DNA of 64,000 bases, from NCBI GenBank assembly GCA_965216885.1, contig OZ244209.1:1116001-1180000 (forward strand), in the 5' to 3' direction. Below, one piece after another: positions 56,233 through 64,000 of this stretch (position 1 is its first letter; the number at the start of each line of letters is the position of its first letter). Source of the DNA: CAYNJG01 sp965216885. GTDB lineage: Bacteria; Planctomycetota; Planctomycetia; Pirellulales; Pirellulaceae. Below the pieces are notes generated by a model. It did no database searches and was not told where the DNA came from. It was given only the letters and a program-made list of their open reading frames with translations. The position numbers were made by a program, and so were the translations under genes.

Positions 56233-57096
56233 GTGGTTGAGGATCGTCAGGTACGGAAGTTATTCAAGCTATTGTCGTCAGGGATGACGTTACGTTTGGC
56301 GGCTCTTCGGAGCGGCATGTCGGAGACGATGGCACGGAGGTATCGAGCTTTGGAGAAGTTGCCCAGCGAAGCGAAGGTCGAGCACTCGTGGCGGACCAGG
56401 AAGGATCCGTTCGAAGACGTCTGGCAGGAAGTCGTAGAACAACTGCGGCTCAATCCAGGCCTGCAAGCCAAGACGATTCTCGAATGGCTACAACGAGAAC
56501 ACGAAGGCAAGTTCCAGGATGGACAACTGCGAACGCTTCAACGCCGCGTCAAGCAATGGCGATCCACTGAAGGTCCGGCGAAAGAAGTGTTCTTTAGCCA
56601 GACGCATCATCCGGGCGATCTCGGGGCGTCGGACTTCACGCACATGACCAGCCTGAACGTGACGATCGCCGGCCAGCCGCTGGATCACCTGGTGTACCAC
56701 TTCGTGTTGACGTACTCGAACTGGGAAGCCGTGCATCTTTGTTACTCGGAGAGTTTTCAATCACTCAGCGACGGTTTGCAACATGCGTTGTGGAAGCTGG
56801 GCGGAGTCCCACTTCGTCATCGGACCGATCGCATGAGTGCAGCCGTGAACAATCCTTGCAAGCATCGCAAGAACGAAGAAGTGGCTGGACGCGAGGCTGG
56901 CCAAGAAGACGACCGTCTTCCCACCGCGACCTTCACCGCACGGTACGAAGGGTTGATGAATCACTATCGTTTGCAGATGGAGAAGACGCAGCCTCGTCGC
57001 GGGAACGAGAACGGCGATGTCGAGTCGTCGCATCGCCATTTCAAAGACTCGGTCAATCAGGCGTTGATGCTACGAGGCAGTCGAGACTTCACAGAC
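56233..57096 (+). pseudogene. istA: IstA transposase, 5' part (interrupted)
   Basis: The GTG at 56233 has aggagg upstream. 288 residues carry the helix-turn-helix (LRLAALRSGMSETMARRYRA) and the start of the integrase core (GDLGASDFTHM, VLTYSNWEAVHLCYSESFQS). After GSRDFTD the frame runs into the TGA formed by the IS3-like left end. Removing the insert joins it to 58392 as DFTD-LDAYKTFLQE. Confidence 0.9.
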
Positions 57097-57148
57097 TGAA
57101 GTGGACCCCATTTATTGGACCACGGGCGAGCGATTCTTAGAGAGAGGA

Positions 57149-57991
57149 TCAAGCTCGCCTTGAGCGTTTGGGACGGTAGACGGCCCATGGTGTTTTGCGG
57201 TCGAGGGACTGATGTCGGCGTTCATGGCCGTAGTATTGGAAATAACTCGACAGCCCATTTCTACAATCGGTTCCTGTGGCGTACTCCTTGAGATAGACCT
57301 CCTCGTATTTCACGGTTCGCCAGAGTCGTTCGATCATCACGTTGTCAATCGCTCGGCCCTTGCCGTCCATGCTGATCGCTACGTCCTGCGACTTCAGCGC
57401 GTTGGTGAACTCACGACTCGTGAATTGTGATCCTTGGTCGGTGTTGAATATTTCTGGTTTGCCGAATGAGGAAAACGCATCGTCCAAAGCATCCATGCAA
57501 AAGTCGAGGTCCATGCTGTTGGACAATCGCCACGAAAGAACGTAGCGGCTGAACCAGTCCATCACCGCGACCAGGTACAAGAAACCAAGCTGCATCGGAA
57601 TGTACGTAATGTCGCAGCACCAAACCTGGTTCGGTCGATTGATTTCAAGATTGCGCAACAAGTACGGATAGACCTGATGGCCCTCCATGCGCAGCGTCGT
57701 GCGGCGTTTGGGAGAGATGCCTTCAATGCCCATTTTTCGCATTAAACGCTGGATTCGCTTGCGGTTGACGACAACCCCCTGGGCATCAAAGAAGTCCACC
57801 ATCTGCCGCGAGCCACGGCATGGCCGCTTCAGATGTTCCTCATCCATCATCCGCATGAGTCGCAGATTCTCCTCGCTCTCTGGAATCGGATCGTAGTAAA
57901 CGTTGCTACGATGCAGACCAAGAATGCGACATTGTTCGCGCACACTGAGTTGCGGATGATCAAAGTCGATCCAAGTTCTGGCTTCACTCAC
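57149..57991 (-). CDS. IS3-family transposase OrfB
   Basis: 280 residues with the rve integrase core. The DDE residues are seen in CDITYIPM, NTDQGSQFTSREF and IERLWRTVKYEEVYL. The N-terminal HTH_21 region is present (VNRKRIQRLMRKMGIEG). The GTG start overlaps orfA by 8 bp and the frame is -1 to orfA, so an OrfAB fusion by ribosomal frameshifting is expected. The gene appears complete and potentially active. Confidence 0.93.
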   Translation of the reverse strand: MSEARTWIDFDHPQLSVREQCRILGLHRSNVYYDPIPESEENLRLMRMMDEEHLKRPCRGSRQMVDFFDAQGVVVNRKRIQRLMRKMGIEGISPKRRTTLRMEGHQVYPYLLRNLEINRPNQVWCCDITYIPMQLGFLYLVAVMDWFSRYVLSWRLSNSMDLDFCMDALDDAFSSFGKPEIFNTDQGSQFTSREFTNALKSQDVAISMDGKGRAIDNVMIERLWRTVKYEEVYLKEYATGTDCRNGLSSYFQYYGHERRHQSLDRKTPWAVYRPKRSRRA

Positions 57992-58286
57992 CGTGCTCGG
58001 CCACTTTTTTTTTGAGCCACTCCAACTGAACTTTGAGCCGACCGATCTGCTCGTAGAGTTCCGCCGTCTGCGGCTCGTCGGTGTCGGACGGCTTCGCCTT
58101 CTTGCCGTTCTCGTTTTCGAAGATAACTTCAGCGCCCTCGAGCAACTGCTTCTTCCAAAGGTTAATCTGAGTCGCGTGGAGCTTGTGCTTACCCATCAAC
58201 TCGCTGATCGTCCGGTGACCCTTGATTGCTTCTAACGCTACCTTCGCCTTGAAAGGTGGATTGAAGATTCGACGCTTCCTTGCCAT
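57984..58286 (-). CDS. IS3-family transposase OrfA
   Basis: 100 residues from the ATG at 58286 (ggag 8 nt upstream). It is the HTH_8-type DNA-binding protein (FNPPFKAKVALEAIKGHRTI, LHATQINLWKKQLLEGA) with a leucine-zipper-like end (LYEQIGRLKVQLEWLKKKV). Nine A residues at 58005-58013 on its coding strand form a likely -1 slippery site shortly before its stop, giving the OrfAB fusion. Confidence 0.92.
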   Translation of the reverse strand: MARKRRIFNPPFKAKVALEAIKGHRTISELMGKHKLHATQINLWKKQLLEGAEVIFENENGKKAKPSDTDEPQTAELYEQIGRLKVQLEWLKKKVAEHGE

Positions 58287-58388
58287 CCAGGCGGCTCCTG
58301 AAAAAACGGTTCGTTTCACTCACCGTTTTAACACCCAGAGCGAATTTCTCTATCTAAGCCCGTGGTCCGATAAATGGGGTCCACTTCA

Positions 58389-59234
58389 GACCTCGATGCT
58401 TACAAAACGTTTTTGCAAGAGATCGTCGATGGCCGGAACTCGGGACGCACGCAGCGCCTCGCGGCAAAACAGGCGGTGCTGCGTGAGCTCCCGCCCAAGC
58501 GTTTGGAGAGCCATCAAAAAGTTTCGGTGCTGGTCAACAGTGGCTCGTTGATTCAAGTGCAAGGCAACACGTACTCGGTGCACAGCCGGCTGATTGGCGA
58601 GCGTGTTCAAGTGCGAATCTTTGCCGACCACCTGGAGATCTGGTACGCCCAGCGTCGCGTTGATCAGTTTCCTCGGCTGCGAGGTCGCGGCAAGCATCGT
58701 GTGAACTATCGTCACATCATCGATTGGCTGGTGCGAAAGCCGGGAGCGTTTGAGAACTATCGCTATCGCGAAGACCTGTTTCCGACGAGCCATTTCCGTA
58801 TGGCTTACGACGAATTGTGCGAGCGTCGTAGTCGGAACGCAGCGACGAAAGACTATCTAGAGCTGCTTCGGCTGGCGGCTCGCGAGAACGAATCGGCGTT
58901 GGAAGCGATCCTGCGGCGACTCCTGCATCCCGAACACACCGAACCATGGACGATCGAAACGGTTCGCGCTGAGCTACTTGGTCACGATGACGCGGAGACC
59001 ACCAGCTCAACGGAAGTTCACGTGGAAGCGGTGGACTTGAACCAATTCGATTCGCTCTTGGAAATGCGTTTGGATGACGGGGTTATCGAACCGAATCAGG
59101 ACGCAACTTTTACTACGACGTTTTCCGACAATCATTCTCATAATCAGAACAAGGAGGTCTCTGATGATCAGCACGGAAGTGAACCCAACACTCGCGGACC
59201 AACTGCGCGAACTTCGTCTACCAGCGTTCCGTGA
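58389..59234 (+). pseudogene. istA: IstA transposase, 3' part
   Basis: 280 residues in frame with the 5' part once the IS3-like element and one gac copy are removed. The C-terminal domain of IstA is clear (VLVNSGSLIQVQGNTYSVHS, NYRHIIDWLVRKPGAFENYR). The last 71 bp overlap the start of istB, so the two were coupled. The fragment could be translated from an ATG inside the IS3 end, but it lacks the catalytic core. Confidence 0.88.
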
Positions 59235-60000
59235 CAACTACGAACCGTTAGCTCGGCAAGCGGAACAAGAAACGCTGAGCTACGAACAGTACTTGCAGGA
59301 GCTGGCGATTCGAGAGTGCGAAACGCGCCGCGTGAATCGCATCGAAACGATGCTTCGTCAATCCAAGCTGCCATTGGAGAAGACGCTGGAGAGCTTCGAC
59401 ATGAAGCGGCTTGGCACGAAGCTGAGTCGGCAGGTTCGCAGCTTGGCCGACGGTCAGTTCGTCGATCGCTGCGAAAACGTTTTAGCTTTTGGGAAGCCTG
59501 GTTCTGGAAAAACACATCTGCTTGCCGGGCTGTCCCTGGATTTAGTACGACAAGGACGACGCGTTTACTTCAGTCCTTGCAGCTTACTCGTTCAGGAACT
59601 GTTGATCGCCAAACGTGACTTGAAACTCAGCCGCGTGTTGAAACGTCTTGGTCGATTCGACGTGATCATGATCGACGACATTGGCTACGTGCAGCAGAGT
59701 CGTGAAGAGATGGAAGTGTTGTTCACACTGCTGGCCGAACGTTACGAACGCGGCAGCGTGATGCTCACGAGCAATCTGCCGTTTTCAAAGTGGGAGACGA
59801 TCTTCAAAGATCCCATGACGACGGCCGCAGCGATTGATCGACTGGTTCACCACAGCGTGATCCTGGAATTAAACTTGCCGAGCTTCCGTCTGGAGTCGGC
59901 GAAGCAATCGAAGGATTCAGAGTCCGATTCGAGTTCGCAATCGACGAGTAAGAATTCGAGCAAAGCCAGTCCAAGCAAGCCGAAGAAGAAAACCACTTAA
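59164..60000 (+). CDS. istB: IstB-type transposition ATPase
   Basis: 278 residues from the ATG at 59164 with aaggagg just upstream. It has an intact AAA+ ATPase: Walker A FGKPGSGKTHLL, Walker B VIMIDDIGYV and a sensor region (VMLTSNLPFSKWETIF). The C-terminus is a Ser/Lys-rich tail. IstB helps IstA choose the target and assemble the transposition complex. Here it is intact while its partner is split, so the IS21-like element should not move by itself. Confidence 0.92.
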   Translation: MISTEVNPTLADQLRELRLPAFRDNYEPLARQAEQETLSYEQYLQELAIRECETRRVNRIETMLRQSKLPLEKTLESFDMKRLGTKLSRQVRSLADGQFVDRCENVLAFGKPGSGKTHLLAGLSLDLVRQGRRVYFSPCSLLVQELLIAKRDLKLSRVLKRLGRFDVIMIDDIGYVQQSREEMEVLFTLLAERYERGSVMLTSNLPFSKWETIFKDPMTTAAAIDRLVHHSVILELNLPSFRLESAKQSKDSESDSSSQSTSKNSSKASPSKPKKKTT

Positions 60001-60190
60001 ATCTCGGCGCTCGACATATCTGGTCGAGAACAGAGTTAAGTTGGGTAAATCTTCTCGCCAAAAAAGCGGGGATGCGCCGCGCGGCTTAACGCGACCCTTC
60101 GGAAGGGGGTCGCTTGCCGCTGGGGCCAGGTAGGTACTCAGGCAACAGTTCTAATTGTCGCTAAAGCAAAGAACATGTTGTCGCCGAACA

Positions 60191-60322
60191 GCAAGGCTCT
60201 GCCTTGCCCATCTGGCCATTCAACACCATCTAAAATCGCTCTGCCCCGCCACCAGATTCGTCATCCGTCTCAAAATAACCACCAATCCCAATCAAGCGAT
60301 CGCCAACGTGCTCGCCGCCTGA
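60191..60322 (+). pseudogene. IS1182-family transposase, 3' end
   Basis: After the second gcaagg the frame continues for 41 codons (LCLAHLAIQHHLKSLCPATR to IANVLAA) and stops at 60320-60322, shortly before the right inverted repeat. It completes the transposase begun at 54860. Confidence 0.85.
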
Positions 60323-60386
60323 AGCACGTAAATCAAGAAATCAACAGGCTGCTAGAGCAGAGATCTTCACAGTGATGAGAATTCTG

Positions 60387-60650
60387 CTGTGGCCGCGTTA
60401 CGACGGCATACACCCGACGTGCGCGTTGGTTCTGGGTGTGTGCAAAAAGAGGTTAAATCGAGTGTCCACCATGAGATGGTGGCCACTAGTTATGGAATCT
60501 ACCCCCGGAGGGAACATGGTTCCATGACAGATGACGCCACGCACGAGCAGGTTGCCGTCGAGACCAACGATCTCGACCAGCGAGGGCAACGAAGCGGACA
60601 CAAATCTGCTTCAAGTCAGCAAGCAACCAGCCGTCGTAACGCGGCCACAG
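60387..60650. repeat. 264-bp segment bounded by perfect 21-bp inverted repeats
   Basis: ctgtggccgcgttacgacgg plus c at 60387-60407 recurs as its exact complement at 60630-60650. Inside are two smaller hairpins: ccaccat-gag-atggtgg at 60466-60482, and ggaac-atg-gttcc a little further on. No convincing gene lies inside. It may be a small non-autonomous transposon (MITE-like) or a decayed insertion. It sits between the IS cluster and the end of the ATPase gene. Confidence 0.7.
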
Positions 60651-60716
60651 TGGTTCTTTTAGTGATGATCTTTGCGCACGGCTTCGAGGGATTGGCCGAA
60701 ACGAAATCCCTCTCTC

Positions 60717-62585
60717 CTACCAACTCAAACTCGAATTCTTTGCCAATGGAAGCAGAGCAACCCAAGACAAAACCTCTCTGTAAGTAAGTCTTCCATCAGG
60801 ATAGCCTTCACACAGTCTTACTAACCATCTCTCGATCAAGTCTAAGTACTTGCGACGGCTCTTGCCGTTGAACATGGTCGTAGCATGCGCCGGAGCATTG
60901 CGCAGGTCGAATGCGAATTGGATGGTGTTGAGCTCTTCGAAATCTTCGATTAGTGGGTTTCTCCCTTCTTCTAATGATTGTTTTGATACGCAAAAGAATG
61001 CGAATACAGCAAACCCGGGAAACTTTTCTCCAGGGGCTGGCACAAGTAGCTCATCACCACGGATTAGCTTCCACTGCGATTTTGCGAGTTCCCATGCCTC
61101 GCTGTTGTCTTCTGGTACCTTTGAGTAATCAATGCCTAGGTGCCAGCCTGCCCACACGCGAAGTAGTTGCTCGGGCATCGCTACAGCCTTGCTAATTGAC
61201 TCGGAATTGCCGCGGGAGGATTTCGCATCCTCGTACTGGAGAACAAGTATCGCCAACGCGGCTTGGCGTTCTTTGGAATCACCAACCGATAGTTGATCAA
61301 CTACTCTTGTAGAACCACGACCTAAGGAACCTGCCACCGTTTCGCTGATTTGACGCAACTCACCGTACTTCTGCTTTAGTCGCTGTACGTCTTTTTGTGA
61401 CAGCCCGAATTCCTCCAGGTGTTGCTCCGCTGCACACAAGGCGTCCTTCAGGGATTTCCATTCGGCATCGATACCCCGGCTTAGAAGTGAGTCCATGATG
61501 CGCACATGATGAATGAGTAAACGATTTTCACCGGTGCAACCGGAGTCTGAGACTGCTGAAAGGCATCTAAGAGCGTAATCGAAGTGGCCACTTCGATACG
61601 CTTTCTCAGCCAGCTCCAATTGTGTTGAATGAGGGTCTTCGCCGAGAGATTCATCAACAGCTGACTTGACTTTGCGGTTTAGGCATTGTTCGCCGAGTGA
61701 GTCCGATCGCAGCCCCGATTCATCGAGAATTAGGTCGGACCATGGATGTACATTGAATTTTCGTATCGCGTCTTCAACGAACTGACGCATGTGGATGTCA
61801 ACGATTAGATCTAAATATTTAGAACCGTCTGCATCAAGGTACTTCGCAAGCGACTCGGCTCTGTCACATGAAAGTTGGCGGAATTGCGTTTCTTCTGATT
61901 CCAAGTCTGGGGCTTCACAGTCGACCCAAAGATCTAGGACATCCTTGAAATGCTGTGGAACCCCACCTGTCCAAGCGAGTACTTTCTTGATCACCGTGGG
62001 GGGAACAGCTGCGTTTCGGTAGTTGGAGAATGCTTGGAAGAACTCTCCCGCGTCGATGGGTTGTGAATGGCGCGGCGCGTGCATATCGCCGAATCCGCTT
62101 CCCAGAAGCTTGTTCCCTTGTCTTTTCCATTCAGCTTCAATCCACTTCAGCGGATAGATACTCGCAACTACAGTTCTAATGTCCTTAGCTTGTTCCGCTT
62201 CTCTTAGGGTACGAAGAAGCGCTTCGTCTGCTACATCCAGATCCAAAAACTTGTGAAACCTCGATATGATTATGACGTTCGAATCACCTTCGTTAGCCAG
62301 TCGCGAGATCACTTCAGATAGCGATTCGGGTATTTCTCCCTCGCCATTCCATTGTCTAAAGAGTTCCCGGACAAAACTGCAGTCTTTCCCCAGCATATCT
62401 ATTTCAATATGCGCAACTTTTGCTTTAGAAGACGACCGAAGACGTCGGGCGATCTCACGTGGCACGTAGGATTCACCGAACCCAGGCGGAATTGTTAGTG
62501 AATAACTGGTGCCCGATTCAGGGTCTGACAACCCATCGAATACTCGGTCAACTAAGAGCTTCTTGTTTTTATCTCCAATCCACAT
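60717..62585 (-). CDS. Degenerate P-loop ATPase-like protein with C-terminal HEPN-type RNase motif
   Basis: 622 residues, with no signal peptide or membrane helix. Residues about 5-240 follow the archaeal/STAND-type ATPase layout, but Walker A is replaced by IPPGFGESYV (no GKS/T) and Walker B by NVIIISRFHKFLD. WTGGVPQHFKDVL matches the post-ATPase motif of the neighbour (LTGGHPWYLAIL). The middle (about 330-480) is helical and TPR-like. Near the end DLRNAPAHATTMF contains R-x4-H (R562, H567), the catalytic pattern of HEPN ribonucleases, within a helical region. The gene starts 9 bp after the active-type ATPase gene. The role is unproven; abortive infection or toxin activity is inferred. Confidence 0.7.
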   Translation of the reverse strand: MWIGDKNKKLLVDRVFDGLSDPESGTSYSLTIPPGFGESYVPREIARRLRSSSKAKVAHIEIDMLGKDCSFVRELFRQWNGEGEIPESLSEVISRLANEGDSNVIIISRFHKFLDLDVADEALLRTLREAEQAKDIRTVVASIYPLKWIEAEWKRQGNKLLGSGFGDMHAPRHSQPIDAGEFFQAFSNYRNAAVPPTVIKKVLAWTGGVPQHFKDVLDLWVDCEAPDLESEETQFRQLSCDRAESLAKYLDADGSKYLDLIVDIHMRQFVEDAIRKFNVHPWSDLILDESGLRSDSLGEQCLNRKVKSAVDESLGEDPHSTQLELAEKAYRSGHFDYALRCLSAVSDSGCTGENRLLIHHVRIMDSLLSRGIDAEWKSLKDALCAAEQHLEEFGLSQKDVQRLKQKYGELRQISETVAGSLGRGSTRVVDQLSVGDSKERQAALAILVLQYEDAKSSRGNSESISKAVAMPEQLLRVWAGWHLGIDYSKVPEDNSEAWELAKSQWKLIRGDELLVPAPGEKFPGFAVFAFFCVSKQSLEEGRNPLIEDFEELNTIQFAFDLRNAPAHATTMFNGKSRRKYLDLIERWLVRLCEGYPDGRLTYREVLSWVALLPLAKNSSLSW

Positions 62586-62594
62586 TTTTTACCC

Positions 62595-64000
62595 CTAGGC
62601 CTCTTCGATGTAGTCGACTACTTCTGACTCAAGCTTATTTGCATCCTGCTTTAGCGCTGAGGCTACAAGTGGAATTCGGATTCGATAGCGGGGCTCACGG
62701 GCTCTAGTTTCTTTTTCCAAAATCGAATCAGTACAAAGAGTCTTGATTGCGTTACGTATCTCTTGCCGAGTACACGCTTTGCCATACACTTGTGCATCAA
62801 AAAGCCTGCGTTCCCTGAGCCACGGGTACTCAAACGTCGTGTTTCGTGCAACTTCAAGTAACACCAGACGAGTTATTGCACCCTCCCGTTCGTGGAGGAC
62901 GTCGAGTGAGCCGAACAGATGAAAATAAAAGTAGGAAGGAGGGATTTCTTTGTCGCCGTGTCTTACATTCCCTAGAAGCAACTCTTCCGCAACGTGGTTA
63001 AGCATTGCCGGCGTTATCTTGGTAATGCCAAAGTATGAAGCCATACTTGATCCAAGGATGGCTAGATACCAGGGGTGACCACCAGTAAGTTCGCACGCCT
63101 TTGCGATTAGTAGTTTACGTTGACCTTCGTCCGGCGATACATTCTGGCGAAGTTCTTTGGGTAAGAACGTGTCTGCGATTGCTTGCGATTCGGTGGTCGC
63201 GTCGAAAGGCGTTAATTCAATAGGGGTATCGATGCTCCCAAAAAAGGCTTGGTCGTACTGTTCGATCAGGCGTCGTGTTAGTCCTGATCCGGCCATGAGT
63301 AACGAGACTCGTTTTGAACTAAGAACGATCTGCCGCAGGTCCCACATGAGACTGTTGATTTCTTCAGCGTCACGCCAAGCGAAGACGGAGTGGAACTCGT
63401 CGAGACAAATCGCGAGCCGTTTGATCTTACCATTCGTGGCATATTCAAATGCTGATGAAAGCCCCTCGAGCGCACCCGAAAGTGATAGCTTGGGTTTTAG
63501 CTCTCTTACAATGCGACTTAGCTTGGTCCCTTGATCCGTTAGGCTTTCAAAAAGTTCCTTGTTCTTACCACCCGGAGCAAACTCTATTTGATTGATAATT
63601 GTGTCGAAGAGCGAACCCCGCAAGGAATCAGCAGATTTGTCGAATCCCGATATATCAGCGAAAGCTGCAACACAGGCGCCACTACGCGGAGGATACGACG
63701 CGACAACCTGATTCAAAAGGGAAGTTTTACCAATTCGTCGTTGGCCAATTATGATGAGACTCTTTTGAAATCCGTCATGAGCTTGGATTGCATTGTCGAT
63801 CTTGGCAAGGTGATGCTCGCGGCCATGGTGCGCGTTTTCAGTCTTTACATCCTTGCCATCGGCGTAGGGCCAGTAGCGTTGAAGCAAAGAGAGATCGAGT
63901 CTGCGTAGAGGATCGCGATCAGATTCCTCAGACGTCCAAGTTCCCCTCAAGGATATGTTGGGTGTCTTTTCACTTTCCCCCTCGATTTCAAAAGGAATTC
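62595..64000 (-). CDS. AAA/STAND-type ATPase (5' end outside window)
   Basis: The frame is open to the window edge, so the N-terminus is missing; a TTG at 63950 is possible but is not convincing as a start. Walker A is IGQRRIGKTSLLNQ, Walker B RLAICLDEFHSVF, sensor-like LLMAGSGLTRRLIE and the post-ATPase motif ELTGGHPWYLAILG. A winged-helix-like end follows (IRNAIKTLCTDSILEKE, RYRIRIPLVASAL). It belongs to the ATPase_2-like P-loop group, whose bacterial members are often found in defence systems. It is in one operon with the degenerate ATPase/HEPN gene. What precedes residue 1 of the visible part is unknown. Confidence 0.8.
   Translation of the reverse strand, partial: IPFEIEGESEKTPNISLRGTWTSEESDRDPLRRLDLSLLQRYWPYADGKDVKTENAHHGREHHLAKIDNAIQAHDGFQKSLIIIGQRRIGKTSLLNQVVASYPPRSGACVAAFADISGFDKSADSLRGSLFDTIINQIEFAPGGKNKELFESLTDQGTKLSRIVRELKPKLSLSGALEGLSSAFEYATNGKIKRLAICLDEFHSVFAWRDAEEINSLMWDLRQIVLSSKRVSLLMAGSGLTRRLIEQYDQAFFGSIDTPIELTPFDATTESQAIADTFLPKELRQNVSPDEGQRKLLIAKACELTGGHPWYLAILGSSMASYFGITKITPAMLNHVAEELLLGNVRHGDKEIPPSYFYFHLFGSLDVLHEREGAITRLVLLEVARNTTFEYPWLRERRLFDAQVYGKACTRQEIRNAIKTLCTDSILEKETRAREPRYRIRIPLVASALKQDANKLESEVVDYIEEA

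Larger units (their letters stand above)
57097..58388. mobile_element. IS3-family element inside istA
   Basis: 1292 bp with 31-bp terminal inverted repeats at 57097-57127 and 58358-58388 (tgaagtggaccccatttat, then one mismatch, then ggaccacgggc). The 3-bp target duplication gac lies at 57094-57096 and 58389-58391. It is inserted opposite to istA and carries orfA and orfB, both apparently intact. Confidence 0.95.
56101..60190. mobile_element. IS21-family element inside the IS1182-like transposase gene
   Basis: It starts TGTATAGCGACAACA and ends with the complement of TGTTCGGCGACAACA, i.e. TG...CA ends. Inner repeats follow on both sides (gcgacaa then tagaactgttg), the multiple terminal repeats expected for IS21. 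The flanking 6-bp duplication gcaagg rejoins the host transposase in frame. It codes istA (itself broken by an IS3-like element) and istB. Without the IS3 insert it is about 2.8 kb. Confidence 0.88.
54781..60354. mobile_element. IS1182-like element, interrupted by two nested insertions
   Basis: The outer ends are perfect 17-bp inverted repeats: tagcagcctgttgattt at 54781-54797 and its complement at 60338-60354. Without the inner 4.1-kb IS21-like insertion the element would be about 1.5 kb, which fits the family. No clear target duplication was seen outside the repeats. Confidence 0.8.

Noticed and set aside
60389..60787. Frame of 132 codons running into the ATPase gene end
   Set aside because: It overlaps the antisense end of the HEPN gene and the inverted repeats, and the peptide has no domain-like pattern.
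1..64000. CRISPR array, tRNA or rRNA genes
   Set aside because: No regularly spaced short repeats with unique spacers, and no cloverleaf or rRNA-like stretch, was recognised by eye.

Overview
The window looks like a chromosome segment of a planctomycete, probably of the Pirellulales/Rhodopirellula type. The evidence is the gene content: a paired PSCyt1/DUF1549/DUF1553 cytochrome-like protein and DUF1501 protein, four secreted sulfatases, a sialate O-acetylesterase-like enzyme, PEP-CTERM proteins, a Ser/Thr kinase next to an ECF sigma factor, a giant cadherin-like adhesin and a TAT-exported Gfo/Idh/MocA oxidoreductase. No tRNA, rRNA or CRISPR array was seen.

Layout. 1-5428: 3' part of a giant repeat adhesin. 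5.5-9.5 kb (minus): DUF1501 and PSCyt/PSD pair. 9.7-13.5 kb (plus): a secreted cupredoxin-like protein, an ECF sigma factor, and a membrane Ser/Thr kinase whose outer domain is a paralogue of that secreted protein. 13.7-20.2 kb: a PEP-CTERM protein, a four-gene minus-strand membrane operon (PDZ protein, two small membrane proteins, metallo-beta-lactamase hydrolase) and a sulfatase. 20.3-27.1 kb (plus): PutA-type proline catabolic enzyme and a secretin-N-domain protein. 27-36.3 kb: esterase, acetylesterase, dockerin-bearing haloperoxidase, sulfatase, PQQ-type beta-propeller and a small membrane protein. 36.6-40.1 kb: hybrid histidine kinase, a deiodinase-like thioredoxin-fold protein interrupted by an in-frame UGA exactly at its redox centre (a probable selenoprotein), and a cupin. 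40.3-41.2 kb: an array of palindromic REP-like repeats. 41.2-54.4 kb: LRR protein, SET-domain protein, two sulfatases (one fused to other domains), sensor kinase, MacB-type ABC exporter, oxidoreductase and an FHA/coiled-coil protein.

54.8-60.4 kb is a three-layer nested transposon: an IS1182-like element carries an IS21-like element, which carries an IS3-like element. The two inner insertions have exact target duplications that rejoin the broken reading frames. Next to it, 60.7-64.0 kb holds two minus-strand ATPase genes with lower GC by eye. One ATPase has intact nucleotide-binding motifs. The other has degenerate motifs and ends in a HEPN-like RNase motif (R-x4-H). This pair resembles an uncharacterised abortive-infection or toxin-type system.

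The best candidates for new biology are the CxxU deiodinase-like selenoprotein with a SECIS-like hairpin (38261-39523), the HEPN/degenerate-ATPase pair (60717-64000), and the kinase with a cupredoxin-like sensor beside its secreted paralogue (9772-13485). All family assignments come from reading motifs by eye; no database search was run.
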